Positions 1-7,865 of a DNA stretch of 64,000 bases are shown here, in pieces. The position numbers were made by a program, and so were the translations under genes. The notes beneath the pieces are model-generated. The model was not told where the DNA came from. It ran no database searches and worked only from the letters and a program-made list of their open reading frames with translations. Position 1 is the first letter of the stretch. The number at the start of each line of letters is the position of its first letter. Source of the DNA: Cupriavidus pinatubonensis (GTDB lineage Bacteria; Pseudomonadota; Gammaproteobacteria; Burkholderiales; Burkholderiaceae); the NCBI RefSeq assembly GCF_019602855.1, contig NZ_CP080767.1, positions 2,914,001-2,978,000 of the forward strand. The letters run 5' to 3'.

Positions 1-339
1 CTGCGCCGCCTGGCCGGCAAGGTGCGGTTGCCGTGGGATGCGGAGCGGGCCCGCGCCAATCCGTCCGACGCGACTCTGATGGCCCAGGTGCGCGCCCGCG
101 TCGCGCTCGACAAGCTGCTCGAAAAGAGCGCCGCCGAGCGCAATGCTGCGCTCGCCGCGGGGTTGCTGAATATCGGAAACGGCCAGCCCTATGCCGAAGG
201 CACGGTGGGCCACAAGGGCGTGATGCAACGCGCGCTTCGGCGCAAGCAAGCTGGCCGAAGGCTCGACAGCAGCGTGAAACTCACTTTCCGGAAGGTCGAG
301 CCGACCGAGGTAACCGGCAACAAGCGATTCCTTCTCTGA
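1..339 (+). CDS. unknown protein, C-terminal part (5' end outside window)
   Basis: The frame is open from the first base to a TGA at 337-339, so only the last 112 residues are visible. The first possible start inside the window is a GTG at 22, but nothing marks it as real. The product is soluble, basic and rich in Ala, Arg and Lys. Its tail reads KLTFRKVEP, then TGNKRFLL at the end. I do not recognise a family and see no catalytic motif or membrane segment. It converges on the inhibitor lipoprotein gene, whose stop lies 4 bases away. Codon use (G or C in most third positions) looks like the neighbouring real genes, which is why I accept it as coding. Confidence 0.5.
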   Translation: MRRLAGKVRLPWDAERARANPSDATLMAQVRARVALDKLLEKSAAERNAALAAGLLNIGNGQPYAEGTVGHKGVMQRALRRKQAGRRLDSSVKLTFRKVEPTEVTGNKRFLL

Positions 340-342
340 AAC

Positions 343-738
343 CTAGCCGCGGCGCACCCACGCAACCTTGCCGGACGTGACGCCAAGCGTGCGGCGTTGC
401 GGGTTGTAGTCCATGGTGCCCGGATACTGCTGGCCGTCGCGCTCGCCAAGACGCCAGGCGCAGCCTTGCAGCAGCACGATGGCCTCGGCCTCGGTCTTGC
501 CGACCAGGATGTCGTCGCCCAGCTTGTCGGCCTGACAGCCTTCGGACGTGCCGCGCGCACCTTGCGGGCCAGTCGGGCTCTGCGTGGGACTTTGGATAGG
601 GCTTGGGGACGAACCCTGCGCGGGACTGCCGGATGCGGCAGGTGGCGCGGGAGGCGCTGCACAGCCGACGCCCAGTGCGCCAAGGGTGGCTGCAAAGGCA
701 AGCGTGTGCAGTGCACGGCGACGAAGCAGGGAGAACAT
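343..738 (-). CDS. I78-family peptidase inhibitor lipoprotein
   Basis: 131 aa. Residues 1-25 form a signal peptide ending in a lipobox-like LGVGC followed by AAPPAPPAA, so a lipid-anchored periplasmic protein is likely. A Pro/Ser/Thr/Gln-rich linker (about 30-60) leads to a C-terminal domain with the hallmarks of inhibitor family I78: a Cys (EGCQADKL), an LVGKTEAEA segment, then YPGTMDYNPQRRTLGV. Known members block subtilisin-like and trypsin-like serine proteases. The ATG at 738 was chosen because AAGGA precedes it at good spacing; the frame runs further upstream but without coding character. The final Cys common in the family is missing here (the protein ends AWVRRG). Confidence 0.8.
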   Translation of the reverse strand: MFSLLRRRALHTLAFAATLGALGVGCAAPPAPPAASGSPAQGSSPSPIQSPTQSPTGPQGARGTSEGCQADKLGDDILVGKTEAEAIVLLQGCAWRLGERDGQQYPGTMDYNPQRRTLGVTSGKVAWVRRG

Positions 739-969
739 GTTCTTTTTCCTTGATCCGATGATCGCTGGCCGTCGCGATCTGTTTGTTTCGCGAGACCACA
801 ATTCTGCGACAGGGCCCGTCGCGCGGGCATTCAGTTTCTTGGCAGGCCGATCTGAATCTTTTGGCAAACGCCAGCCTGCGCCGAAATCCCGGCAGTACCA
901 TGGCACGCGCGACCGCGCCATACCGGCCGGCCGCCGAGCGCTTTTCCCACAGAACGGAGGCTGCCTGCC

Positions 970-1143
970 ATGGCCATCACCACCCGGGTTCGAAAGAAGA
1001 AGCAATACCGCAAAGCGGTACTCAGGCTGCGCGCCGCCATCAAGCGCGGCGATGAGGAAGCCATCCGCATCCGCCGCGAGCAGCTCAAGGCGCTGCCGGT
1101 GCCGCGCCAGCGCTACTTGCATGCACCCAGCGCAGCGACGTAA
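970..1143 (+). CDS. 57-aa basic small protein, unknown
   Basis: A short frame starts at ATG 970 and ends with TAA at 1141-1143. It encodes 57 aa, very rich in Arg and Lys (start MAITTRVRKKKQYRKAV), with a predicted amphipathic helical middle and the tail APSAAT. GGAGG at 956-960 sits 9 bases before the ATG, a near-ideal ribosome-binding site and the main support for this call. The stop codon abuts the stop of the convergent lipoprotein gene at 1144. No family is recognised. The charge suggests nucleic-acid or ribosome contact, but that is a guess. Confidence 0.6.
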   Translation: MAITTRVRKKKQYRKAVLRLRAAIKRGDEEAIRIRREQLKALPVPRQRYLHAPSAAT

Positions 1144-1578
1144 TCAGCCCTTGGCGCGATCGACCAGCGTCTTCATGGCATCGGCGGGCAGCGGACCATG
1201 ACAAGTCCGCTCGCCGCCAGCTTCGCTGGTGACGAGCCAGACCCGCCCTGGCGAACTGGCGGGATGCAGCACCCACGCCGGGCCGCGCGCGCTGCTGCTC
1301 GGTGGCAAATCTTCGAGCACGCCGGTGCTGGCCGACTGAAGCATGACGGCGCACTCGTTCGCCGGCACGCGCGTCGCCGACAGGAACGCCGCGTTGCCAA
1401 GCACTTCGGGCAAGGCCGTGTCGGACGCCCGCAGGAAAGAATCGACATCGAACTTGCCGCTGGCCGTCGTTGCGCACGCGGACAAGCCAAGCGCGACCGC
1501 CATGCATACGGCAGCCACCGCGACACGGCGCGCGTCGCTGGACACCACGGGTTTCAGTGCGGACATGGCGCCTCTCAT
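1144..1578 (-). CDS. small lipoprotein translationally coupled to lolA
   Basis: 144 aa. The start ATG (1576-1578) overlaps the lolA stop in an ATGA arrangement, so I chose it over the internal ATG at 1566. The N-terminus carries Arg residues, a hydrophobic stretch and a lipobox (LGLSAC, then ATTASGKF), predicting a lipid-anchored envelope protein. The mature part has conserved-looking Cys residues (NECAVML and ERTCHGPLP) that could form a disulfide. I recognise no family. Coupling to lolA, the lipoprotein chaperone gene, fits an outer-membrane lipoprotein, but this is inference from position. Confidence 0.72.
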   Translation of the reverse strand: MRGAMSALKPVVSSDARRVAVAAVCMAVALGLSACATTASGKFDVDSFLRASDTALPEVLGNAAFLSATRVPANECAVMLQSASTGVLEDLPPSSSARGPAWVLHPASSPGRVWLVTSEAGGERTCHGPLPADAMKTLVDRAKG

Positions 1579-2213
1579 TGCTTCATCACATCGGCGCCCT
1601 TGGGCACCGTGAACCGGAATGCATTCGCGGGCAGTTGCGGATTCTTCTGCATGGCCGAGAACGTCAGCAGCGTGGTGTTGCCGAACGCGTCGCGCAACTC
1701 CATCGCCTCCAGATTGCCGCCCTTGAAGCCAATACCGATCCGCTCGAACTGCGTGTCCTTCGACTTCGGCGTCAGCTCCAGCCACTCGACGCCGTCACGC
1801 GTCGGGCCGTTCTTGACCGTGAAATTCTTCTCGAGGTCATTGCTGCCGAACAGGATGGCTGCCGGACTCGAGCCCAATGCGCCGTCGAGCTTGCGCTCGG
1901 TGACCTGGTTCAGGTCCTTGTCGTAGATGTAGAGCGTCTGCCCGTCTGCCTGCAACAACTGCTCATAGGGCTTGGCATAGCGCCACGTGAACTTGCCCGG
2001 GCGCGAGAACACAAAGCTGCCGCTCGACGTGCCGGTGACCTTGAGGCTGTCGCCCTGCCCCTTGACCTGGCGCTGCGTGAATTCGCCCTTGGCGCTCTTC
2101 ACGCCGGTCACGAAGCTTTGCAACTGGTCAGTGGCGGCGGCGAGCGCCGTGGGCATGTGCGCAGCAAATACGGCGAGCGCTGCACAGGCCGACACGAGAA
2201 TGCGTTTTCGCAT
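1575..2213 (-). CDS. lolA: outer-membrane lipoprotein carrier protein LolA
   Basis: 212 aa, the usual LolA length. A cleavable signal peptide ends near AALA at about residue 25. The mature protein shows the LolA pattern: an early helix (LQSFVTGVKSAKGEFTQ), SGSFVFSRPGKFTWRY, a YIYDKDLNQVT strand, and a late FSAMQKNPQLPANAF segment. LolA accepts lipoproteins released by LolCDE and ferries them through the periplasm to LolB. It is the second gene of an ftsK > lolA > lipoprotein run; the 151-base gap from ftsK contains a palindromic repeat. Confidence 0.95.
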   Translation of the reverse strand: MRKRILVSACAALAVFAAHMPTALAAATDQLQSFVTGVKSAKGEFTQRQVKGQGDSLKVTGTSSGSFVFSRPGKFTWRYAKPYEQLLQADGQTLYIYDKDLNQVTERKLDGALGSSPAAILFGSNDLEKNFTVKNGPTRDGVEWLELTPKSKDTQFERIGIGFKGGNLEAMELRDAFGNTTLLTFSAMQKNPQLPANAFRFTVPKGADVMKQ

Positions 2214-2329
2214 GTATCAGATCCTTGCTGATGGAAAAGGCGCCGCGCCGCCGCGTGCCAATTGGATCAGGCGGCGGCGCAACCTGTCAGGTTAGAGCGT
2301 GCGGCCGGCGCCGGATTCCGCACTGCGCC

Positions 2330-2354
2330 GGTTACCGGGTAACCACATGTTACC
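2330..2354. repeat. three alternating GGTTACC/GGTAACC arms between ftsK and lolA
   Basis: GGTTACC (2330-2336) is followed after one base by its inverse GGTAACC (2338-2344), and GTTACC (2349-2354) pairs again with GGTAAC (2338-2343) across a 5-base loop. The element starts 10 bases past the ftsK stop in the direction of transcription. It could be an RNA hairpin that limits read-through into lolA, or a dyad for a DNA-binding protein. No U-tract follows, so it is not a classic terminator. Confidence 0.4.
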
Positions 2355-2364
2355 GATGCGGCGC

Positions 2365-4689
2365 TCAGTCATCTTCCCTTGCGGCGCCCGGGGCCGCAAG
2401 GATGTCCCGGTTGCCGTTGCCCGACATGGCCGACACCAGTCCGGCCTTCTCCATATCCTCGAGCAGCCGCGCCGCACGGTTGTAGCCGATGCGCAGGTGG
2501 CGCTGCACCAGCGAGATCGACGCGCGGCGGTTCTTCAGCACGACTTCCACTGCCTGGTCGTACAGCGGATCCGCTTCGCCACCGCCGCCGCCAATGCCGG
2601 CACCGCCGCCAAGGCCATCGGTGCCAGTCTCGCCTTCAGCCAGGCCGCCTTCGAGGATGCCTTCGATGTAGTTGGCCTCGCCGCCTTCCTTGAGCTTTTC
2701 CACCACGCGGTGCACTTCGTCGTCGGAGACAAAGGCGCCGTGCACGCGCACTGGCAGGCCCGTTCCCGGGGCGAGATAGAGCATGTCGCCCATGCCGAGC
2801 AGCGCTTCCGCGCCCTGCTGGTCAAGGATGGTGCGCGAATCGATCTTGCTGCTGACCTGGAACGCAATGCGGGTCGGCACGTTGGCCTTGATCAGGCCGG
2901 TGATCACGTCTACGGACGGACGCTGCGTGGCCAGCACCAGGTGCAGGCCGGCGGCACGCGCCTTCTGAGCGATACGCGCGATCAGTTCCTCGACCTTCTT
3001 GCCCACGACCATCATCAGGTCGGCGAGCTCGTCGATGACGATGACGATGGTCGGCAGCCTGTCGAGCGGCTCCGGCGCGTCCGGCGTGAGGCTGAACGGG
3101 TTCGGGATCTTCTCTTCCTTCGCCGCGGCTTCGTCGATCTTCTTGTTGTAGCCGGCCAGGTTGCGTACGCCCAGCTTGCTCATCAGCTTGTAGCGCCGCT
3201 CCATTTCGCCGACGGCCCAGTTCAGCGCGTTGCCCGCCTGGCGCATGTCGGTCACGACCGGGCACAACAGGTGCGGAATGCCTTCGTAGACGCTCATTTC
3301 GAGCATCTTCGGATCGATCAGGATCAGGCGCACGCTCTCGGGCTTGGCCTTGTAGAGCAGCGACAGGATCATCGCATTGATGCCCACCGACTTGCCCGAG
3401 CCCGTCGTGCCGGCCACCATGCAGTGCGGCATCTTGGCAAGGTCGGCCACCATCGGCTTGCCGGCGATGTCCTTGCCCAACGCCATGGTCAGGCTGGAAG
3501 CGCTCTCGTTGTAGACCTGCGAGCCGAGGATTTCCGACAGGCGCACGGTCTGGCGCTTCGGGTTCGGCAACTCCAGCCCCATGTAGTTCTTGCCCGGGAT
3601 GGTCTCCACCACGCGGATCGACACCAGCGACAGCGAACGCGCGAGGTCGCGCGCGAGGTTCACCACCTGGCTGCCCTTCACGCCGGTTGCCGGCTCGATC
3701 TCGTAGCGCGTAATGACCGGGCCCGGGTAGGCCGCCACCACCTTGACCTCGACGCCGAAGTCCTTGAGCTTCTTCTCGATCAGGCGCGAAGTGAATTCCA
3801 GTGTCTCGGCGCTGACGGTTTCCTGGTGCGGCGGGATCGGGTCCAGCAGCGCCAGCGGCGGTAGGTCCGAATCCTGGATATCGGCGAACAGTGGCTGCTG
3901 CTTCTCGCGCTCCACGCGCTCGTGCTTGGGCACCGCCTGCGGCCGCACGATCTGCACGGGCGCCGCTTCCTCGATACGCACGCGCTGCACTTCCACGGTT
4001 TCGGTGCGCTCGACCTTGGCGGCCTTGCCGATGATGCGGTCCTGCTTGCTCTCGCGCCGGGCCTTGAAGCCCAGGAACAGGGTCTCGACAAAGCCGCCGA
4101 TATGCTCGGCTACCGACAGCCACGAGAAATGGAAGAACAGCGACAGGCCGATGGCCAGCATCAGCAGCAGCAGCAGCGTGGCACCGGTAAAGCCCAGCGC
4201 GGTCTGCATCCAGCCGCCAATCAGGTCGCCGAGCACGCCGCCCGGCGCACGCGGCAGCGCGGCTCGCAGCGGGTACATGCGGATGGCTTCCAGGCCCATG
4301 CTGGAAAACAGCGTCAGCACGAAGCCGATCCAGCTCACCGTCACGCCCTGGCGGTGGTCCTCACGCTCGGGCAGTTCCGCGGTCAGTGTGCGCCAGCCCC
4401 GCCAGCAGCGGCGCACCAGCAGAACGGCCCACCAGTAGGCCGAGAAACCGAAGATGAAGAACAGTACGTCGGAGACCCAGGCGCCGACGCGGCCGCCAAG
4501 GTTATGGATGTCCGCGACCTGGTTGGCGTGGGACCAGCCGGGGTCGGTCTTGCTGTAGCTGGCCAGCACGCAGAGGAAGCCCAGCGTGACGGCGAGCAGC
4601 AGGAACCAGCGCACCTCGCCAAGCAGTTTGCCGATGCGCGAAGGCAGCGCCGACGGGTCCGTCCGGGTTGTGGTGGTTGCTCTCGCCAT
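2365..4689 (-). CDS. ftsK: DNA translocase FtsK
   Basis: 774 aa, the short betaproteobacterial FtsK form. About four membrane segments lie in the first 205 residues (near 27-45, 73-92, 118-132, 163-190), followed by a charged linker (210-290), the motor with Walker A GTTGSGKS (about 427-434) and Walker B IVIVIDELADLMM (about 548-560), and the C-terminal winged-helix gamma domain (about 705-765, ending RAARLLEDMEKAGLV) that reads KOPS sites. FtsK sits at the septum, pumps chromosome ends apart and activates XerCD at dif. A Gly-rich loop (about 695-708) separates motor and gamma. The gene diverges from trxB. Confidence 0.97.
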   Translation of the reverse strand: MARATTTTRTDPSALPSRIGKLLGEVRWFLLLAVTLGFLCVLASYSKTDPGWSHANQVADIHNLGGRVGAWVSDVLFFIFGFSAYWWAVLLVRRCWRGWRTLTAELPEREDHRQGVTVSWIGFVLTLFSSMGLEAIRMYPLRAALPRAPGGVLGDLIGGWMQTALGFTGATLLLLLMLAIGLSLFFHFSWLSVAEHIGGFVETLFLGFKARRESKQDRIIGKAAKVERTETVEVQRVRIEEAAPVQIVRPQAVPKHERVEREKQQPLFADIQDSDLPPLALLDPIPPHQETVSAETLEFTSRLIEKKLKDFGVEVKVVAAYPGPVITRYEIEPATGVKGSQVVNLARDLARSLSLVSIRVVETIPGKNYMGLELPNPKRQTVRLSEILGSQVYNESASSLTMALGKDIAGKPMVADLAKMPHCMVAGTTGSGKSVGINAMILSLLYKAKPESVRLILIDPKMLEMSVYEGIPHLLCPVVTDMRQAGNALNWAVGEMERRYKLMSKLGVRNLAGYNKKIDEAAAKEEKIPNPFSLTPDAPEPLDRLPTIVIVIDELADLMMVVGKKVEELIARIAQKARAAGLHLVLATQRPSVDVITGLIKANVPTRIAFQVSSKIDSRTILDQQGAEALLGMGDMLYLAPGTGLPVRVHGAFVSDDEVHRVVEKLKEGGEANYIEGILEGGLAEGETGTDGLGGGAGIGGGGGEADPLYDQAVEVVLKNRRASISLVQRHLRIGYNRAARLLEDMEKAGLVSAMSGNGNRDILAAPGAAREDD

Positions 4690-4794
4690 GCCTTGATCTG
4701 GTTCACTTGCAGGTGATGGTGGCGGCCATTTTAACGTGGCGCGGCGCTATCGCCGCCATTGGAATTTGCAACAGTGGGCAAATCGCGCTCCTCT

Positions 4795-4800
4795 TATAAT
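4795..4800 (+). promoter_or_regulatory. candidate -10 box of the trxB promoter
   Basis: A perfect TATAAT lies 55 bases before the trxB ATG in the ftsK-trxB divergent region. At 17-bp spacing the -35 position (4772-4777, CAGTGG) is poor, so activity may be weak or activator-assisted. Confidence 0.45.
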
Positions 4801-4855
4801 GTCGGTTTCGAGCAATGCCGGTGCGCAGCAAGACGCACCGCCACAGGAACGCATC

Positions 4856-5821
4856 ATGGCAAAACACGCAAAAGTGCTGATTCTCGGATCCGGTCCCGCC
4901 GGCTACACCGCCGCTGTCTACGCAGCCCGCGCCAACCTGGAACCGGTGCTGATCACCGGCCTGGCGCAAGGCGGCCAGCTGATGACCACCACGGATGTCG
5001 AGAACTGGCCGGGCGACGCCAAGGGCGTGCAGGGTCCGGAACTGATGCAGCGCCTGCTGGCCCATGCAGAAGAATTCAAGACGGAAATCATCTTCGATCA
5101 CATCCACACGGCCAAGCTCGTCGATGAAAGCGGCAATCCGGCCCGCCCGTTCCGCCTGATCGGCGATGCCGGCGAGTACACCTGTGATGCCCTGATCATC
5201 GCCACCGGCGCGTCGGCGCAGTACCTGGGCCTGCCGTCCGAAGAATCGTTCATGGGCCGCGGCGTGTCGGCCTGCGCCACCTGCGACGGCTTCTTCTACA
5301 AGAACCAGGAAGTCGCCGTGGTCGGCGGCGGCAATACCGCTGTGGAAGAAGCACTGTACCTGTCCCATATCGCCAGCAAGGTCACCGTGATCCACCGCCG
5401 GGACAGCTTCCGCGCCGAGCCGATCCTGGTCGACCGCCTGCTGCAGCGCGAGAAGGAAGGCCGTGTCGAGATCCGTTACGACAGCGTGCTCGACGAAGTG
5501 CTTGGCGACGACTCCGGCGTGACCGGCCTGCGCATCCGCGGTGCGAAGTCGGGCGAGACCCAGGACCTCAAGCTGGCCGGCGTGTTCATCGCGATCGGCC
5601 ACAAGCCCAATACCGACCTGTTTGTCGGCCAGCTCGCCATGGAAAATGGCTACCTGGTGACGAAGTCGGGCCTGTCCGGCGACGCCACCGCTACCAGCGT
5701 CCCGGGCGTGTTCGCCGCCGGCGACGTGCAGGACCACGTCTACCGCCAGGCCATCACCAGCGCCGGCACAGGCTGCATGGCCGCACTGGACGCCCAGCGC
5801 TACATTGAAGCGCTGAAGTAA
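4856..5821 (+). CDS. trxB: thioredoxin-disulfide reductase
   Basis: 321 aa. Cytosolic flavoenzyme that uses NADPH to reduce thioredoxin. The FAD dinucleotide fold starts at ILGSGPAGYTAA (9-20). The redox-active pair is C140-A-T-C143-D, and the NADPH-binding GGGNTAVEEA follows at about 157-166. The FAD-closing motif is GVFAAGDVQD near 283-292. The frame is open upstream to 4736, but the family N-terminus and the AGGA at 4845-4848 place the start at ATG 4856. A 9-bp-stem hairpin follows the stop. Confidence 0.96.
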   Translation: MAKHAKVLILGSGPAGYTAAVYAARANLEPVLITGLAQGGQLMTTTDVENWPGDAKGVQGPELMQRLLAHAEEFKTEIIFDHIHTAKLVDESGNPARPFRLIGDAGEYTCDALIIATGASAQYLGLPSEESFMGRGVSACATCDGFFYKNQEVAVVGGGNTAVEEALYLSHIASKVTVIHRRDSFRAEPILVDRLLQREKEGRVEIRYDSVLDEVLGDDSGVTGLRIRGAKSGETQDLKLAGVFIAIGHKPNTDLFVGQLAMENGYLVTKSGLSGDATATSVPGVFAAGDVQDHVYRQAITSAGTGCMAALDAQRYIEALK

Positions 5822-5830
5822 GCCCTCCGC

Positions 5831-5852
5831 GGCCCGGCCGACCGGCCGGGCC
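5831..5852 (+). terminator. GC hairpin after trxB
   Basis: GGCCCGGCC (5831-5839) pairs perfectly with GGCCGGGCC (5844-5852) across a 4-base loop, 10 bases past the trxB stop. No U-run follows, so it may slow or partly stop transcription rather than act as a full intrinsic terminator. Confidence 0.45.
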
Positions 5853-5897
5853 CGCCCCTCCCGATATAATTGGCGCCGAGCCCCCGGAGAATTTTCC

Positions 5898-6569
5898 ATG
5901 ACGCACGGCGCCAAACCCGACCGTCCGACCAAGCGCTACGGCCTGAACGATCTGGCCGCCCTGCGCAACGACCTCAAGGCCGAGACCGAGCGCCGCGAAG
6001 CCGAACGGCTCGCGGCCAAGCAGGCGGCGCAACGCGCGCGAGAAGAAGCCGATGTCTTTCGCAGCAGCGTCGGCCAGGTCAGCCAGTTGCGCGAACGCAA
6101 CCACGCTACGCTCTCAAACCCTCGCCCTGCCCCGGTTCCCGTGCAGACGCAGTTGAACGACAAGGCCGTGCTCGAAGCATCGCTGTCCGACGAATACGAT
6201 GTCGACATGCTGCTCGAAACGGATGAGACGCTGTCCTTCCGCCGGCCCGGCATAGGCATGGACGTCATCCGCAAGCTGCGCCGCGGCGAATGGGTGCCGC
6301 AGGACAAGGTCGACCTGCACGGCCTGCGCACCGAAGAAGCGCGCGAAGCGCTGTCGGAATTCCTGCGCCGCTCGGTGCGCAACGGCGTGCGCTGCGTGCG
6401 CGTGATCCACGGCAAGGGTATCGGTTCGCCCGACAAGCTCCCCGTGCTCAAAGGCAAGGTCCGCAGCTGGCTGGTGCAGAAAGACGAAGTCATCGCCTTC
6501 GTCCAGGCGCGCGAAGCGCAGGGCGGCGCCGGTGCGCTGATGGTCCTGTTGCGCCAGCCGCGCACCTGA
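5898..6569 (+). CDS. Smr-domain protein (MutS2 C-terminal-like nuclease)
   Basis: 223 aa. The N-terminal half is a charged helical, probably coiled-coil region (about 20-60). The C-terminal Smr domain carries KVDLHGLRTEEA (about 137-148) and VRVIHGKGIGS (about 167-177), the two signature stretches. Stand-alone Smr proteins (E. coli SmrA/SmrB) are endonucleases; SmrB cuts mRNA between collided ribosomes. Which role applies here cannot be told. GGAG at 5885-5888 supports the ATG at 5898. The stop overlaps the next gene's start (TGATG), so the two are translationally coupled. Confidence 0.88.
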   Translation: MTHGAKPDRPTKRYGLNDLAALRNDLKAETERREAERLAAKQAAQRAREEADVFRSSVGQVSQLRERNHATLSNPRPAPVPVQTQLNDKAVLEASLSDEYDVDMLLETDETLSFRRPGIGMDVIRKLRRGEWVPQDKVDLHGLRTEEAREALSEFLRRSVRNGVRCVRVIHGKGIGSPDKLPVLKGKVRSWLVQKDEVIAFVQAREAQGGAGALMVLLRQPRT

Positions 6570-7210
6570 TGCACCTGCCGCTCGAATTGCTGATGGGGCG
6601 CCTGCCCTTGATCCTCCATGTGATGGAGGTGATCGGCATGCTGTCTTTCGCTGTATCAGGCGTGGTCGACGCGCGCAAGCAGCGCCTCGATGTGGTCGGC
6701 ACCTTCGTGGTCGCGTTCGCCACCGCCTTTGGCGGCGGCACCGTGCGCGACGTACTGCTGGACCGCCGGCCGTTCTACTGGGTCGAGCACGAAGGCTATG
6801 TCCTGCTGATCTTCGCGATGTCGATCGGCGCGTCCTTCGTGCTGCGCGTGGTCAGCCGCGTGGCCTCGGAGCGCACCATGATCGTGGCGGATGCGATCGG
6901 CCTGGGATTGTTCTCGGTGACGGGCGCCTCGCTGGCGCTGGTGGCGCAGATGACCCCGACCGTGGCGGTCATGATGGGCATCATCTCGGCGGTATTCGGC
7001 GGGGTGGTGCGGGACGTGCTGTGCAATGAAGTCCCGATGATCCTGCGTGACCGCTCACCCTACGCAACGTGCTCGTTCGTGGGCTGCTGGGTCTACATGG
7101 GGCTGACCTGGCTGCAGGTGGACCAGGAAGCCGCGTTGCTCACCGGTGCGCTGAGCATCATCGCCATGCGGCTGGTGTCGGTGAGCTACGGCTGGAAACT
7201 GCCGAGCTGA
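6569..7210 (+). CDS. TRIC/UPF0126-family membrane protein (YadS-like)
   Basis: 213 aa with about seven membrane helices in two repeats. Each repeat carries the family signature: FGGGTVRDVLLDRRPFYW (about 50-67) and FGGVVRDVLCNEVPMIL (about 138-154). Bacterial members are trimeric and related to eukaryotic intracellular cation (K+) channels; some were reported as glycine transporters. The start ATG overlaps the Smr stop as TGATG. A start at 6593 (MGRLPL) is possible and would drop eight residues. Substrate cannot be assigned from sequence. Confidence 0.85.
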   Translation: MHLPLELLMGRLPLILHVMEVIGMLSFAVSGVVDARKQRLDVVGTFVVAFATAFGGGTVRDVLLDRRPFYWVEHEGYVLLIFAMSIGASFVLRVVSRVASERTMIVADAIGLGLFSVTGASLALVAQMTPTVAVMMGIISAVFGGVVRDVLCNEVPMILRDRSPYATCSFVGCWVYMGLTWLQVDQEAALLTGALSIIAMRLVSVSYGWKLPS

Positions 7211-7238
7211 CGCCTGTCGGCGCCGCCCGGCGCAAGCA

Positions 7239-7577
7239 TCAGACCGCGGCTTCGTCCTGCTCGCCGGTGCGGATGCGGATCACGCGCTCGATCTCCGTGA
7301 CGAAGATCTTGCCGTCGCCGATCTTGCCGGTGTGCGCGGCCTTGACGACGGCGTCCAGCACCGTGTCGAGCTGGTTCTCGGCGACCACGACCTCGATCTT
7401 GATCTTCGGCAGGAAGTCGACCACATACTCGGCGCCGCGGTACAGCTCGGTATGCCCCTTCTGGCGGCCAAATCCCTTCACTTCGGTCACCGTCAGCCCC
7501 GTCACGCCGACATCCGCGAGCGATTCGCGCACTTCGTCGAGTTTGAACGGTTTGATGATGGCGGTAATCTGCTTCAT
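7239..7577 (-). CDS. glnB: nitrogen regulatory protein P-II (GlnB)
   Basis: 112 aa, the standard PII length. The T-loop contains the uridylylation site Tyr51 in ELYRGAEYVVDF, and the nucleotide site TGKIGDGKIFV is intact. PII senses ATP/ADP and 2-oxoglutarate and, through GlnD-controlled uridylylation, steers glutamine synthetase adenylylation and NtrB. VTEVKGFGRQKGHTELY is closer to GlnB than to GlnK, and no amtB is nearby. The start at 7577 matches the family N-terminus (MKQITAIIKPF); the longer frame upstream is not used. It lies on the same strand as nadE, from which a four-gene block separates it. Confidence 0.95.
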   Translation of the reverse strand: MKQITAIIKPFKLDEVRESLADVGVTGLTVTEVKGFGRQKGHTELYRGAEYVVDFLPKIKIEVVVAENQLDTVLDAVVKAAHTGKIGDGKIFVTEIERVIRIRTGEQDEAAV

Positions 7578-7759
7578 GACTGGCCCCTGGTTATAGTCGT
7601 TTGGGTAACGCGCCACCGGCGCGCAGCGAGCGCAGACGGCGTGGATTTTTTTCATTTTAACAGCCAATTGACGTGGTCTATCGTCGGCGCGAGCCGTTCA
7701 ATGCGCACCCACAGCGCGCTGGCGCGCGCATCGACGGGCTGCCTTGCACGCCACATGAC

Positions 7760-7847
7760 TGTGGATAACCTTGTGGGCAACGACCGGGGAAAACTGTGGA
7801 AGGCCTGTGGAGGGGTTGTGGACGGGCTGTGGATCGCTTGTGCATAA
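7760..7847. repeat. phased array of DnaA-box-like repeats
   Basis: TGTGG starts at 7760, 7772, 7795, 7806, 7817 and 7828, and TGTGC at 7839, all in one orientation. The last five are exactly 11 bp apart. The outer two are full consensus DnaA boxes: TGTGGATAA (7760-7768) and TGTGCATAA (7839-7847), that is TTATnCACA on the minus strand. The inner copies match only the TGTGG half. This resembles closely packed low-affinity DnaA sites bordered by strong ones. It lies between glnB and the AraC-type gene. Confidence 0.65.
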
Positions 7848-7865
7848 GGCCAGCGATACTGGACG

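Noticed and set aside
5865..5870. TATAAT before the Smr gene
   Set aside because: The -35 position falls inside the trxB hairpin and has no resemblance to TTGACA; too weak to list as a promoter.
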